A stretch of 64,000 nt of DNA from Skeletonema tropicum (GCA_037178625.1 CM074138.1:2108001-2172000), one strand, 5' to 3'; counted from the first letter of the stretch, positions 30,600 through 40,638 are shown. Notes: generated from the sequence alone by a model not told the origin. A program made the numbers and translations.

Positions 30600-31259
30600 A
30601 TGAAGGTTCTTGCCGCAGCCATATTCTTGATCGCGTCAGTCACAGCCGAATCAGCTTATTTAGATTTGGGAGTATTTCCTGGAGCTGGAGGCGAGACTAA
30701 AGCTGCCGCAATGGATGCTGTCATGAATGTATCTCTTTTGGAAAAAGTGTCTTCCGGTATTGAATTTGCTGTTGATGATGTTGGTCATGATGAATGGGTC
30801 CGTAGTCTTGCCGAAGTCTCAATGGAGGCTAACACCAACGCCAACACTAACACTAACACTAACACTAACACCAACGAAGATCCTGCTGAGGAAACAGGTG
30901 CAGGTGAGAAAGAGGAAACCGTGCTGTTGAAGGCGCTCATTGCTAAAAATGCCGACATAACAGACGAGCTTCGAGCCGTAAATGCTAGGCTTGAGGAGTT
31001 AGAGAGCAAGAAGTCGTGGTTTGGTAGCAACACGATCTGGGAATATTTGACACCAGGCAATCTCTTCACTCTCTATCGGTTGTTAAAGCCTTATGTTGCG
31101 CCTGATGCAACTACTAAGGTTGTCTGCAAAACAGTGGTGAACCAGTTTGTTGATTCCTCGACTACTGAACCCATTTGTGAGTCGCTTTCATACGCTGTGG
31201 ACTTGGTGGACGTGGACTCGGTGAAAGTAAAAGACGAAGTGATTAATTTGATTGATTAA
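30600..31259 (+). CDS. Secreted protein related to the 29303 gene
   Basis: This 219-residue single-exon protein begins with a signal peptide (MKVLAAAIFLIASVTAESA). It lacks the ENPPEEQG repeats of its neighbour and has instead an Asn-Thr microsatellite (residues about 78-92, DNA (ACTAAC)n at 30835-30870), a Glu-rich coiled-coil-like stretch (LRAVNARLEELES) and the shared C-terminal domain (YLTPGNLFTLYRLLKPYV, NQFVDSSTTEPICESLSYAV) with Cys at matching positions. The leader word CCAACAGCATTCACAAACAT upstream is also shared. Function is unknown. The family may keep the C-terminal domain constant and exchange the middle. Confidence 0.75.
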   Translation: MKVLAAAIFLIASVTAESAYLDLGVFPGAGGETKAAAMDAVMNVSLLEKVSSGIEFAVDDVGHDEWVRSLAEVSMEANTNANTNTNTNTNTNEDPAEETGAGEKEETVLLKALIAKNADITDELRAVNARLEELESKKSWFGSNTIWEYLTPGNLFTLYRLLKPYVAPDATTKVVCKTVVNQFVDSSTTEPICESLSYAVDLVDVDSVKVKDEVINLID

Positions 31260-31489
31260 TCACCAGCATATAGCAACAGCTATTTTCGTTCAGCTGTTGA
31301 TTCTTCTCCAGAGCCTCCTGTTTCGGAAATGGATGAGTTGGCTGATTTGTTCTGATGCAAGTTATATGAGATTGTAAAACGGGGTGATGATAGTAGTATG
31401 TAAACAATATAATGGTTCAACTTGATAAACTACTTATTGTACTCAGCCGTCGAGAATGCCCTCGACATTTGTACTTTCCCACTTTCCCT

Positions 31490-33472
31490 TCAGAAGAACG
31501 CACACTCCTTCTCAGCAATCTCAAACACACGCCGACATTCATCCGCAATAACTGACGAGTCAGGAAACTTATCTATCTCATCGCGTATCGAACGAATCTG
31601 CTCAGCCTTGGCACACGGATTTCCTTCATTGATTTTTGATACCGTCTTCTTAAGTTCTTTTCCCTCAACAACAATACAGGCTGCACTCAGTAACCCTCCC
31701 GCAATTGGAATGAAACGTGCCGAGCTGGCGGCAGTTGTGCCCACCCGCCCAAAGAAACGGGATGAGCGACCAGCAACTGTAGCGCTAGTGGTTGCAACTG
31801 AAGTTGCAGATATTTCAGCGCCTGCCGCAGCAACTTCCGCTGCAACCGTACCCCCAACTACAGCAGTGCGAAGGCCTTTCACTCCCTTGGTGGCAACACC
31901 GTGCTTCTCCAGCAATGCATTAATTTCTTCAGCAAGTGCCTTACGTCTGTCATCTGCATCTCCATCCAAATCATCATGATCTTTCAACAACCCATACGAT
32001 AGAACTTCCGAGATACGCAGTAAACTCAACATCATCCCATGCAACGTTACCATTTTATCGGCAAGCTTGTTTGGTTCACTAAAGTACTGAACAGCAGCAT
32101 CACCAGTCTGAGCAGCAGTAGCAGCACCACCAAACACAAGAGACGAAATGAGGAGAGGAATGCCCACGGCAGCGGCAGGTGGGAAGAGTAATGCTCCACA
32201 TCCAACAACTCCAGCCATACCAGACACCATTCCCGTAGCACTCGATCCAACCCCAATTTTATTGGAACGGATTGTGCTATGCTCCAGGGCTTGGGCAATC
32301 TGATCAGTATATTGCGATGTGAATAGCAAGAGTAACTTGGCACGGTCGTAACAATCTACCATCTGATTAACCTTCTTGCGACATTCGGCAGTGTTTGAGG
32401 CAGTCGTGGTGATTACCTCGACCAAGAAATCAAGTTCAAAGAGTTGAGCGCAAGGTTCGCAGATGCGGATACTGCTCGTTGAAAGGGTAGAAGATTGATG
32501 CTTCTTGCAAACTGGATGGCCGCACGTGAGGCATGGTGGAGGTGGTTTTTGTAGAAATTTCTTTCGTGGTGCTGGTTTATTATCAGTGCTGTTGTTGACA
32601 TTTCCGCCAGTGCTTTTGTTGATGTTGCTGTTCTCCCCCTCGTTTGAATCACTGTGCTTACTTCCTCCAGTAGTCATGTTATCATCCTTTGATGCAGCAT
32701 TCATGCTATCAGTAGCTTTGAAGAAAAGATCATCGTCTTCCTTTCTTAATGAATCTTGATTAACATCGTTGCTGGGTTGTTTTGCAAAGAAGTTACCAAC
32801 ATTACTTCTGAAACGACGTATCCTCCTCCCATCAAGAGTTTTTATCCTACTCCCATCTAGTTTCAACGAGCCAATATTGATTCCACCACCTCCCCCCCTT
32901 TTCGCATTGTCATCACCGTCATCATGTGGTGTAGGGTTCAACAAGAACTGCTGCCATGCCTCCCGCTGACAATACGTACACTTCTCATGATTGACCGCCA
33001 TAGACTCGGGTAGGGAGGGCGAGGCACTGGAATACTCCACTTCTAAATTGACGCGGCGCATTTGTTCACATGAATCTAATGCTGAGCTGAGCTCTTTAAT
33101 GAGATCTTCGTTAATTTTCGGCTGTGTTGTGGTCGGATCTTTGTCCACGTTATTATTTTGGGGTTCGGATGGTGCCGTGTCCTCCACTTTTGTTGAGTCG
33201 TCCAACTCAAGCGATGGCGATGTAATCTTCTCATCCTCATCTACATTGGAAATTTCCTCTACTGCTGATGAATCCTGATCAATTTCATTGAAAGATACAT
33301 GATCATTGGATGATAATTCATCATTCTTCTCATCAGCCCCTTCGCATTTCTTTACATTTTCTTTTGGTGGACCCGAGCTACCAGTGCTCATATCTTCGGC
33401 TGTAGGCGGAGCAGAGTCTCCGTCAGCATGTGGATTCTCCATGTCTTCGTTGTAGCTCTTATTGACCGCCAT
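31490..33472 (-). CDS. FYVE-like zinc finger protein with glycine-zipper membrane region
   Basis: This 660-residue single-exon protein uses the ATG complementary to 33470-33472 in good context (AGCATGGCG). The open frame extends upstream to 33730 only through non-ATG codons. The N-terminal 190 residues are acidic and disordered. Two Cys clusters follow (CTYCQREAW near 213; CLTCGHPVCKKHQ and RICEPCAQLFELDF near 350-390) resembling a degenerate FYVE-type finger. Next comes a hydrophobic Gly/Ala-rich stretch (VGSSATGMVSGMAGVVGCGA ... AAAVGIPLLISSLVFGGAAT) and YFSEPNKLADKMV. A second Ala/Val-rich stretch is near 570-640. Endomembrane association is inferred. I know similar unnamed proteins from diatoms but no function. 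Confidence 0.7.
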   Translation of the reverse strand: MAVNKSYNEDMENPHADGDSAPPTAEDMSTGSSGPPKENVKKCEGADEKNDELSSNDHVSFNEIDQDSSAVEEISNVDEDEKITSPSLELDDSTKVEDTAPSEPQNNNVDKDPTTTQPKINEDLIKELSSALDSCEQMRRVNLEVEYSSASPSLPESMAVNHEKCTYCQREAWQQFLLNPTPHDDGDDNAKRGGGGGINIGSLKLDGSRIKTLDGRRIRRFRSNVGNFFAKQPSNDVNQDSLRKEDDDLFFKATDSMNAASKDDNMTTGGSKHSDSNEGENSNINKSTGGNVNNSTDNKPAPRKKFLQKPPPPCLTCGHPVCKKHQSSTLSTSSIRICEPCAQLFELDFLVEVITTTASNTAECRKKVNQMVDCYDRAKLLLLFTSQYTDQIAQALEHSTIRSNKIGVGSSATGMVSGMAGVVGCGALLFPPAAAVGIPLLISSLVFGGAATAAQTGDAAVQYFSEPNKLADKMVTLHGMMLSLLRISEVLSYGLLKDHDDLDGDADDRRKALAEEINALLEKHGVATKGVKGLRTAVVGGTVAAEVAAAGAEISATSVATTSATVAGRSSRFFGRVGTTAASSARFIPIAGGLLSAACIVVEGKELKKTVSKINEGNPCAKAEQIRSIRDEIDKFPDSSVIADECRRVFEIAEKECAFF

Positions 33473-34603
33473 GCTTCTATTCCGTCTACTGCCAAGTATT
33501 GCAACCCCAGAAGGATAGGAGTCGTGTTGACTTTTGGTGGTGCGGTTGTTGGTTGTTGGAATGGAGGTGTGTGTGTCTGTTGGACACGACGGTTCACCGC
33601 GACGGTTAGCGTCTTTTGAAAAATCCCAAAAAATCCCAAATTGTGACAAAACCAATGACGAATGCGCTGATAGCGTGTCTTTTAATGTGTCATTGCATTT
33701 TTCTGTTACACAGAAGTTTTTAAATAACAAGCTAGCGCGTGCGCGCGAGAGACGCTAAACGTCGAATTTACGCATAGATGAACCGTCGTGTGGAGTGTCG
33801 TGTCGGTGTCGTGTACGTCGTGACGTCGGTCGTGACGTCGTGTCGTGGTGCGTTTATTTAGTACGCACGTTAAAATGCTCTCTCTAGAGGAAGAAAGAAG
33901 AAAGAAGACGAAGAGATACATAGAGAAGAACGTTCGAAGTTCGGATGAGGTCGAGTAAGCACTAACTCTCAGCTACTATTTCTTTCTGGAAGAGTATGGT
34001 ACCATCTACATAGTTGGTTACAGAGTGAATGTAGGAACTGGCAACTAGTGTTGGGGGATGACTTGGACTGTGGACCATTGCGTTCTCCAGAGAGAGAAGT
34101 TTGACTGCGAACGGTCGGCTAATCTTCAAAATCTCGGTCCAATAGGCGCAACATCGCAGAAAATACTTGAGACAACCTAACAAATATACAAAGTTGACGA
34201 GGGCGTGGCTAGGGCAAGATGGTACGGCCGCTCGTTCTCGATCCTACAGCTACAGGTTCAATGTTACTTCTCGCGGCGACTTTGGTGTACTTGCCGCCTC
34301 TTCTCCTGGCTAGTCAACACATGGATGATTGAACAAACAAGGAGAGTGAAACAAAGCCAACATGAGACCGTGACCAATATCTCGCAGTAGCAGGTAATAA
34401 TCTGCATTGCATTCTTTATCGTCTTTCATTAGTTTATTTTTCATGTCGTTCTCTTTCTCTTCATCTTCTTATCAATTACGGTCAAGGAGGTCCAGTTACA
34501 AACTCGCATGTTTCAACCTCCAACACAAAACAGAAACAAGCGAGCAATTCGAATTCATCTGCCACCGCTGGGCAGAGGTAAAGGAGACATGGGTCTGTCT
34601 TCT
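33473..34603. promoter_or_regulatory. Intergenic region with two TGACGTC boxes
   Basis: TGACGTC occurs at 33821-33827 and 33833-33839, about 350-365 bp upstream of the minus-strand FYVE-like gene, in a GTCGTG-rich stretch (33780-33850). TGACGT-type CRE elements act in CO2/cAMP-responsive diatom promoters (established for carbonic anhydrase genes); activity here is unproven. A purine-rich run is at 33890-33925. No gene is supported in the rest. Confidence 0.45.
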
Positions 34604-35700
34604 CTAATTGCAAGCAGGACAAGCAACACAAGTAGGAGTTCCACTACCTAATCCATCTACAGCGACAGTATCGCAGGTGTATCCATCCGTTCCTGAGTCC
34701 ACAAAGTTGACGTTGCCACTGTTTGTAACATCAGAATCAAAATTCTCACAGGAGTCGAATGAGCCGCCATCCATCACAGTGAATCCAGAATCAGAATATT
34801 CTCGAACATTGAGCCCAGTTGGATTGAGGTATGTGCTCAGCACTCCTGCGACATTTACCTCAGAATAATCATAAAAACCTGGGCCACGGCCGGTATCCAA
34901 TTCAATACCATACCTCTTATTGCTGTGAGAAAGTACAGTTCCTTCAAACTGAACTTTCGTGGGAAAAACACAGCTTTCTCCTGCGATTCTAATGCCATCT
35001 TGTGCATTGTATCTCACGGTAGCATCCTTCACAGTGATATCCTGGCCTCGGAGTCGCATGCCGTACAATAAATTGTGCTCGGTCAAGACATCTTCAATGG
35101 AAACAACGGCTTGATCATCAGAGTCATTTACTAAGGCAACAATACCGCCAGTGTTGCCGTGAGCATACCTGGAAGTAGGAGAGATGAAATGAATTGAGAG
35201 TGAAAGATTATATAATGCTAATGGCATTGGATGGGACATGATATAAAATTGGAGTCAAATGTGAGCAGGAAACCAGACAGAAAATACGTACACATTTGAG
35301 ATCTTGCTGACTTTGCTACTGTCATCGATGTCTTCAATGACGAAACCGCGATGATTTCTAGACGCTTCGGATTTCTTCACTTCGCCTCCATTTACAATGA
35401 GGAAACCATCATAGAACTGTTCAACTTTACAGTTGATCGCAGTAGCGCCATCTTCCAACATAATACCAGCTTGGTAGTACTTTCTATGTTCAATAGATAC
35501 AATATTCATTGCATAAAAGTGCTCTTATCTATTGTCGCCTCTTGAGGGCCGGTCGACACAACAAGTAGAGAGGGTCCGGCATTCGGTAATGACGTCGATG
35601 AAAAGAGAGAGGACACAAACAAATAGTGAACGTCACTCACCTGATGGTGATGGCGGGAGCGGGCATGGAGCAAGCGTGGAAGTGTTTGAGCAGATGCCAT
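34604..35700 (-). CDS. Right-handed parallel beta-helix protein, three exons
   Basis: The proposed exons are 35641-35700, 35292-35521 and 34604-35168. They join in phase across GTGAGT and GTACGT donors, giving 284 residues. The main part shows short repeats of the pectate-lyase/periplasmic copper-binding beta-helix type: AGIMLEDGATAINCKVEQF, GFLIVNGGEVKKSEASRNHR, LYGMRLRGQDITVKDATVRY, DGIRIAGESCV. The Cys-rich end is TPTCVACPACN. No catalytic residue can be assigned, so it may be a carbohydrate-binding or structural protein. Exon 1 (MASAQTLPRLL...HHHQ) is the least certain. If translation instead starts at the ATG complementary to 35507-35509, the protein has 260 residues. Confidence 0.6.
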
Positions 35701-35701
35701 C

Positions 35702-35757
35702 TCTAGCAAGCAACAAGACAACGTTACTCTGCCATCTAGCAAGCAACAAGACAACGT
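35702..35757. repeat. Two-copy ~30-bp tandem repeat in a promoter
   Basis: CTAGCAAGCAACAAGACAAC followed by GTT occurs twice, immediately upstream of the beta-helix gene start. The rest of 35758-36350 shows no gene I can support. Confidence 0.8.
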
Positions 35758-36355
35758 TGTTCACCAAAATTGGCAAGTGACGCCGGCAGATGCCGCGCAT
35801 ACATTGCTCAGTAAATCGGCAGGCAATGTTGCTCACTCCTTCGGCACACCAACACAAACGCTAGCTTCAACACACCATGTCAATCAATCTCGGCAAAACT
35901 TCGCATACTCACGAAGGTTGGATGCCCCCTAATTTTCTCTCGAATGTCCGATGCAGTCGCTGCTCGGTCAAAGAGATCCATTGAGTAGACGTCGATGGGG
36001 TCAAATTCATCATCCGAATCATTATCTGTATCAGAAGACTCCGACATGTTTAAAAGTGGTGGATTTCGGCGTCGGCCACAATTGGGAATTTTCGAGGGTC
36101 TCGTTCTCGGCGAATATAGCAGCTATGACGGCCAAATAAGGGCTAGAGTGGTGGGGCTACGAGTGTAGAGCAAGGTTCTGCCATTGAATTGGTCCATTGG
36201 AAGAGCTCAATCGAATGGTAGTGTCATGTCGAAAGGTTAATTAACACGGTGTTAGTTAGCGTGACGAATTGACCCCTTTTTGAAGCGTCAAAAAATTTCT
36301 CGAATGTCATTCTGGCGCGCCCCGCGTAAATCAAGCACGTTTGACCCAACTAGAC

Positions 36356-36380
36356 CGGACCAGCTCGGCTTGCTGGTCCG
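36356..36380. other. Perfect 9-bp hairpin
   Basis: CGGACCAGC, a 7-nt loop (TCGGCTT) and GCTGGTCCG. It is not followed by a T-run. No gene is seen between 35758 and 36664. Confidence 0.7.
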
Positions 36381-36647
36381 ATAGCCCACCCGAAATGGTG
36401 TGAAATAAGAACGTACTAAACACGGTACTAAACGGCTCTGATAAACATTGAAGTACTTTCCATGTTGTTCCGTTTATTTTGCACTGGTATAAGTATATAT
36501 ATATGTTTGTTGGCCATGGAATGAGAAGGAGGTGTCGAAGCGGTTCTAACTTGCTTGCTAATCGGAAATGTGTGTGAAATGAACCGCACGAAACGGCTCT
36601 TTTATATACACTCTAAAAATATATCTGTGCTATCTCCTTGTGTGACA

Positions 36648-36665
36648 AGTACGCTATAGCGTACT
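36648..36665. repeat. 18-bp perfect palindrome abutting the large inverted repeat
   Basis: AGTACGCTATAGCGTACT. Its last base is the first of the left palindrome arm. The same sequence with one substitution is at 39321-39338, and both have ACAAGGAGATA nearby in opposite orientations. Confidence 0.85.
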
Positions 36666-37255
36666 ACTCCGCGAGGCGGCGCAGCCGCCGAGCTCACCCC
36701 TTCCCTTTCGGCGAAGCCGAGAGGGCGTGAACATGTGGTGATCTAGACATGCTGTCCTTATAATCACAAACAGAGCGGCGTACAGTGACGATCTGTGGTA
36801 AAGATACAAATAAGACAAGAAAACATCATCGTAATACGACGAGATTCAAACTCGCATCCACTTCATCCGCGTGAAATAGCTCTATCATTGAGACTTACAT
36901 ACTACTAATGCTTCCATCTTAATAACCCGGAACCCTTGTTTCTTACCTGTTGCCCTTGGTTGGATTAGTAGTTCATCTATCGCGGTGTCTGCATCAATTG
37001 CACGTCCATCACATCATCTCCGCCCAAAAGAGTGATGGTGATGGCTGTGTATGATGTCTGACCGTGTGTGTAACAGGCATTCTCATGACTGTCCGATAAG
37101 ACCCTCCTCGTGCGGCTCCAACTAGCCTAAACATCTACTAATCCGACAACTTATTATTCTCCTCTTTAACGATAAGGCTCGATGCATTGCTGCATCTCAT
37201 GTTTGTACATTGTACTGCTGGACTCTCAAGTTTTGTTGAGAGCAGCACATGGAGC
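36665..37255 (+). repeat. Left arm (591 bp) of a large near-perfect inverted repeat
   Basis: The arm runs from TACTCCGCGAGGCGGC to GCAGCACATGGAGC. It is the reverse complement of 37416-38007 with one single-base indel found by eye. The outer ends are GC-rich and themselves palindromic (GGCGGCGCAGCCGCC; CTTTCGGCGAAGCCGAGAGG). Confidence 0.93.
36832..36904 (-). ncRNA. tRNA-like unit in the left palindrome arm
   Basis: This is the reverse complement of the unit at 37767-37840, one base shorter in the anticodon-loop position (6-nt loop). See that entry for the cloverleaf. Confidence 0.45.
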
Positions 37256-37415
37256 ACTCACGAGAGAGTTTCCTCACAAGTGAACAATATCAGAGGCGCC
37301 ACTTCATTGGATCAAGTCACTGAACAGTCCGTACCAAGGCCTTTAGGACTGGGTGAAATGTCCCAGAGAGTAGTCTTTTGATCGATATACTATATTGAGA
37401 GGCGACCAGTGAACC
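37256..37415. other. 160-bp spacer of the large inverted repeat
   Basis: Unique sequence between the arms. It contains no long frame and no obvious motif. It would form the loop of a cruciform or hairpin RNA. Confidence 0.85.
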
Positions 37416-38007
37416 GCTCCATGTGCTGCTCTCAACAAAACTTGAGAGTCCAGCAGTACAATGTACAAACATGAGATGCAGCAATGCATCGAGCCTTATC
37501 GTTAAAGAGGAGAATAATAAGTTGTCGGATTAGTAGATGTTTAGGCTAGTTGGAGCCGCACGAGGAGGGTCTTATCGGACAGTCATGAGAATGCCTGTTA
37601 CACACACGGTCAGACATCATACACAGCCATCACCATCACTCTTTTGGGCGGAGATGATGTGATGGACGTGCAATTGATGCAGACACCGCGATAGATGAAC
37701 TACTAATCCAACCAAGGGCAACAGGTAAGAAACAAGGGTTCCGGGTTATTAAGATGGAAGCATTAGTAGTATGTAAGTCTCAATGATAGAGCTATTTCAC
37801 GCGGATTGAAGTGGATGCGAGTTTGAATCTCGTCGTATTACGATGATGTTTTCTTGTCTTATTTGTATCTTTACCACAGATCGTCACTGTACGCCGCTCT
37901 GTTTGTGATTATAAGGACAGCATGTCTAGATCACCACATGTTCACGCCCTCTCGGCTTCGCCGAAAGGGAAGGGGTGAGCTCGGCGGCTGCGCCGCCTCG
38001 CGGAGTA
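37416..38007 (-). repeat. Right arm (592 bp) of a large near-perfect inverted repeat
   Basis: The reverse complement of 36665-37255. The extra T is in the tRNA-like unit (GCGGATTGAAG here against GCGGATGAAG on the left). With the spacer the structure spans 1343 bp. Confidence 0.93.
37767..37840 (+). ncRNA. tRNA-like Pol III unit in the right palindrome arm
   Basis: A 74-nt cloverleaf can be drawn. It has a 7-bp acceptor stem TAGTATG/CGTATTA with G-T pairs, a D-arm-like AGTCTCAATGATAGAGCT, and an anticodon arm TTTCA-CGCGGAT-TGAAG. The variable segment is TGGAT and the T-arm GCGAG-TTTGAAT-CTCGT, near the B-box consensus. A TTTT run follows at about 37848. The loop position normally U33 is G, so it is unlikely to decode. 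It could be a tRNA-derived SINE head or a decayed tRNA gene captured by the palindrome. Confidence 0.5.
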
Positions 38008-38403
38008 AAAGTAAAATTTTTCAAAGCTAAAGTTCTACTAAAAGAGATCACTTTCATAACTTTTAAGCATAACCATCGTGTTCAGCACACTCGATTTAGT
38101 CTTACAGCATACTTTAAGCTATTGTACTTTATTCCATAAGTAACAAACTTCAGAGATACGACCGTTGCAAACTGCACCATCCGATGACAAAAAAAAACGG
38201 CTGCGTACTGCGTACTATCTCCACCATACTTTGTACCATTATAACTTCATTACTAGACCACTACAGAAGGCCACCAGTGGCTCCCCATGACGGCAATATC
38301 ATGGAATCGCGAACCGTTGTGGTGCGGGTGTCAGATTTGGCCGGTGTGTTGTGCATCGTCCCCATACATAATGTCGTTGTGATGATGCGTCTTTCATCAA
38401 CAT

Positions 38404-38943
38404 GTGATGATGGATAAATTCAATAACTACTCGACAAATCAACCGATTCAAAGGAAACCAAAAGGTAGACTGCTTCATATGATGTCGCTGATGGGATTAA
38501 TGTGGGTGGATCGGTCCAAATTGGTGAAGGGGTGGCCACATAAGATGCCATGGTTGTTGTGTCGACATGATTTTTTTGAATTTTTTGCAATCCGTTACCC
38601 AACAATTCACCACCATGACGATGATTTGACTGACACAGGAGGCGATTCCGACGACGATCTCATGCACAATGCTTACAACAACCCCGATGTACATGGTAAT
38701 GTCCTTGGTATCGCCTATTGCCCCATCGGGCCTTCTCCTACACCGTATTTCAGTGGCAGTTGCGCCCGAATCTTCCAAGTTATTAATGTTGACGACGTAT
38801 TTGATGGAGTAAATCACCAAACGGCAGACGAAAGAGAAGATGGAGCGTCATATAACAATAATTGGAAGGTGTGTGTGCGAGGTCCTAAGGTGTGGTGCTC
38901 TCCTTCAGATGAAATAAAGGAATATGTGTTGGCAGCGAGATAA
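38404..38943 (+). CDS. Hypothetical protein between palindrome motifs
   Basis: A 179-residue frame starts MMMDKFNNYS and has an acidic middle (DLTDTGGDSDDDL) and several Cys in its C-terminal half (IAYCPIGPSPTPYFSGSCAR, WKVCVRGPKVWC). No family is recognised and there is no signal peptide. It overlaps the end of another open frame (38184-38417). It lies between the two inverted ACAAGGAGATA/18-bp palindrome motifs, so it may be a remnant of an element's gene. Coding status is uncertain. Confidence 0.3.
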   Translation: MMMDKFNNYSTNQPIQRKPKGRLLHMMSLMGLMWVDRSKLVKGWPHKMPWLLCRHDFFEFFAIRYPTIHHHDDDLTDTGGDSDDDLMHNAYNNPDVHGNVLGIAYCPIGPSPTPYFSGSCARIFQVINVDDVFDGVNHQTADEREDGASYNNNWKVCVRGPKVWCSPSDEIKEYVLAAR

Positions 38944-39320
38944 GTATTGGATGAAAATTATGTCTGCATCTGCAATGGTGAATTGATGCGTAATGCCTCA
39001 TTCTACTACGCTCCACTCACCAAATATGTTAGGGCATAATGTTGGCAATAGCTTCCACTTGTTCCGATGATGTTATCAATGTTATCAGACCACTTCTATG
39101 TAATTCATTGCCACCGGAGCACAAAAATATGGAAAAACACGCAGATCGGGTTACACACTGATTACATAGATGTACGTAGTGAGCAAAATACTAGGGCTAG
39201 AAACATAAATGGGCATCAAACGAAAGCTAAAATCATTCCTAAAAAGATTGCTATGGTGATTTATGCTATTACTGCAGCGGAAGTAGTGTTATTATTAGAG
39301 CACAAAGATGGGTGATTTTT

Positions 39321-39338
39321 AGTACGCTATGGCGTACT
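39321..39338. repeat. 18-bp imperfect palindrome, second copy
   Basis: AGTACGCTATGGCGTACT, one base different from 36648-36665. ACAAGGAGATATA follows at about 39360 and again (ACAAGGAGATATG) at about 39485. Short CAACTCAGGTCACGTT repeats lie at 39702-39770. No gene is supported from 38944 to 40107. Confidence 0.8.
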
Positions 39339-40107
39339 AAAATGAAAAAAATCTGTCCTACAAGGAGATATATATAACAGAAATTTTAAAGTACGTCTGG
39401 TGGGCCCTCAAGAGGCGACATTATCTACGCTAAGTGATAACGAACATGTGCTGCAGTAGCTATTATTTCCCAGATCGCACCCCATACAAGGAGATATGTA
39501 CTTAGGCGGGGACAATTTAATCTTTGAGTTACTATTAATACCCCCCCACCTAGACACCGGTTTTAGGGCTAGTGGTTCCCCTGAGTGGATTTTTACCCCC
39601 GCTGTGAGAACCACTAACAAACCAGTAACAAACCACAAACCTCCAACTGGTTGGCATCGAGCACACAACACCAACACGGCAACGTTTTCAGGCTGTGGGC
39701 TGCAACTCAGGTCACGTTGGGGCTGCAACTCAGGTCACGTTTCGATCACGTGATGCAACTCAGGTTAACGTAGGAATAGTACTAATCCAAGATCCTTTCG
39801 ATCACATATGTATTGTGAAATCCATTATGAACGTGACATCCCAGATCTTTTGCGCGTGCGTAGGTAAATACGGCTGGAGGGCATGGGGCGTGCCCCCAAT
39901 GAGACAACTTGCCCGCCTGTAAAACTTCCCGCCGAGAGCACACTACAGGTCTCGCATCTACAGAAACATTCAGAAGGTTGGTTAGGTTAAAGAAGTGATG
40001 ATAGTGAAGAAGGGGTGTCAAATGGGTGCATTTGATGGTGATTTGTGGTACTAGTATGTACGATTATGGTACATTAAGGTATGTAGGGGGAATGTTTTCT
40101 GTAGAAG

Positions 40108-40638
40108 CTCTAAGAACTTAGTGAAGCACCAAGCACCTTGAGAACCCGATTCAATAATCGTAAATAACACCGGTCCGGCCGTCAATCACCAAACCGCAAC
40201 CATGGTGCCCACACTGCCGCTGCCGAAATAGACCAACTTAATCGCCGACCTATGGGCCCATCGATGGCCAATCATTAGTATAGACTATTAAGTCAGTGCC
40301 GAAGCCCTCGCCGCAGTCAAATCCCCAAAGAGAAGGCAGAATGGTGACGATGATTTATCACGGCGATGTTCGGCGCTCGCCGGCCAACGAACAGTGCTTT
40401 TCGAACATCCCAAATCCCAATGACCGTTTCTTCTGCATCCAAGCACGATACCATGTTCATAATAGTCTATACTAATGATTGGCCATCGATCGGCCCATAG
40501 GTCGGCGATTAAGTTGGTCTATTTCGGCAGCGGCACCATGGTTACGGTGTGTGGTGTGTTCGGTTTGGTGATGGACGGTCGGGCCGGTGTTATTTACGAT
40601 TATTGAATCGGGTTCTCAAGGTGCTTCAGTTCTTAGAG
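40108..40638. mobile_element. Foldback element, 531 bp, ~180-bp inverted arms
   Basis: The left arm 40108-40290 and right arm 40460-40638 are inverted repeats of about 90% identity by eye, from CTCTAAGAAC at the outside to TAGTATAGACTATTA at the inside, with several small indels. The 169-bp spacer has no gene. No target-site duplication was found. From 40639 to 41442 I see nothing supportable. Confidence 0.8.

Noticed and set aside
37767..37840. Functional proline tRNA (anticodon CGG)
   Set aside because: The base at position 33 is G instead of the universal U and the copy in the other arm has a 6-nt loop; kept only as a tRNA-like unit.
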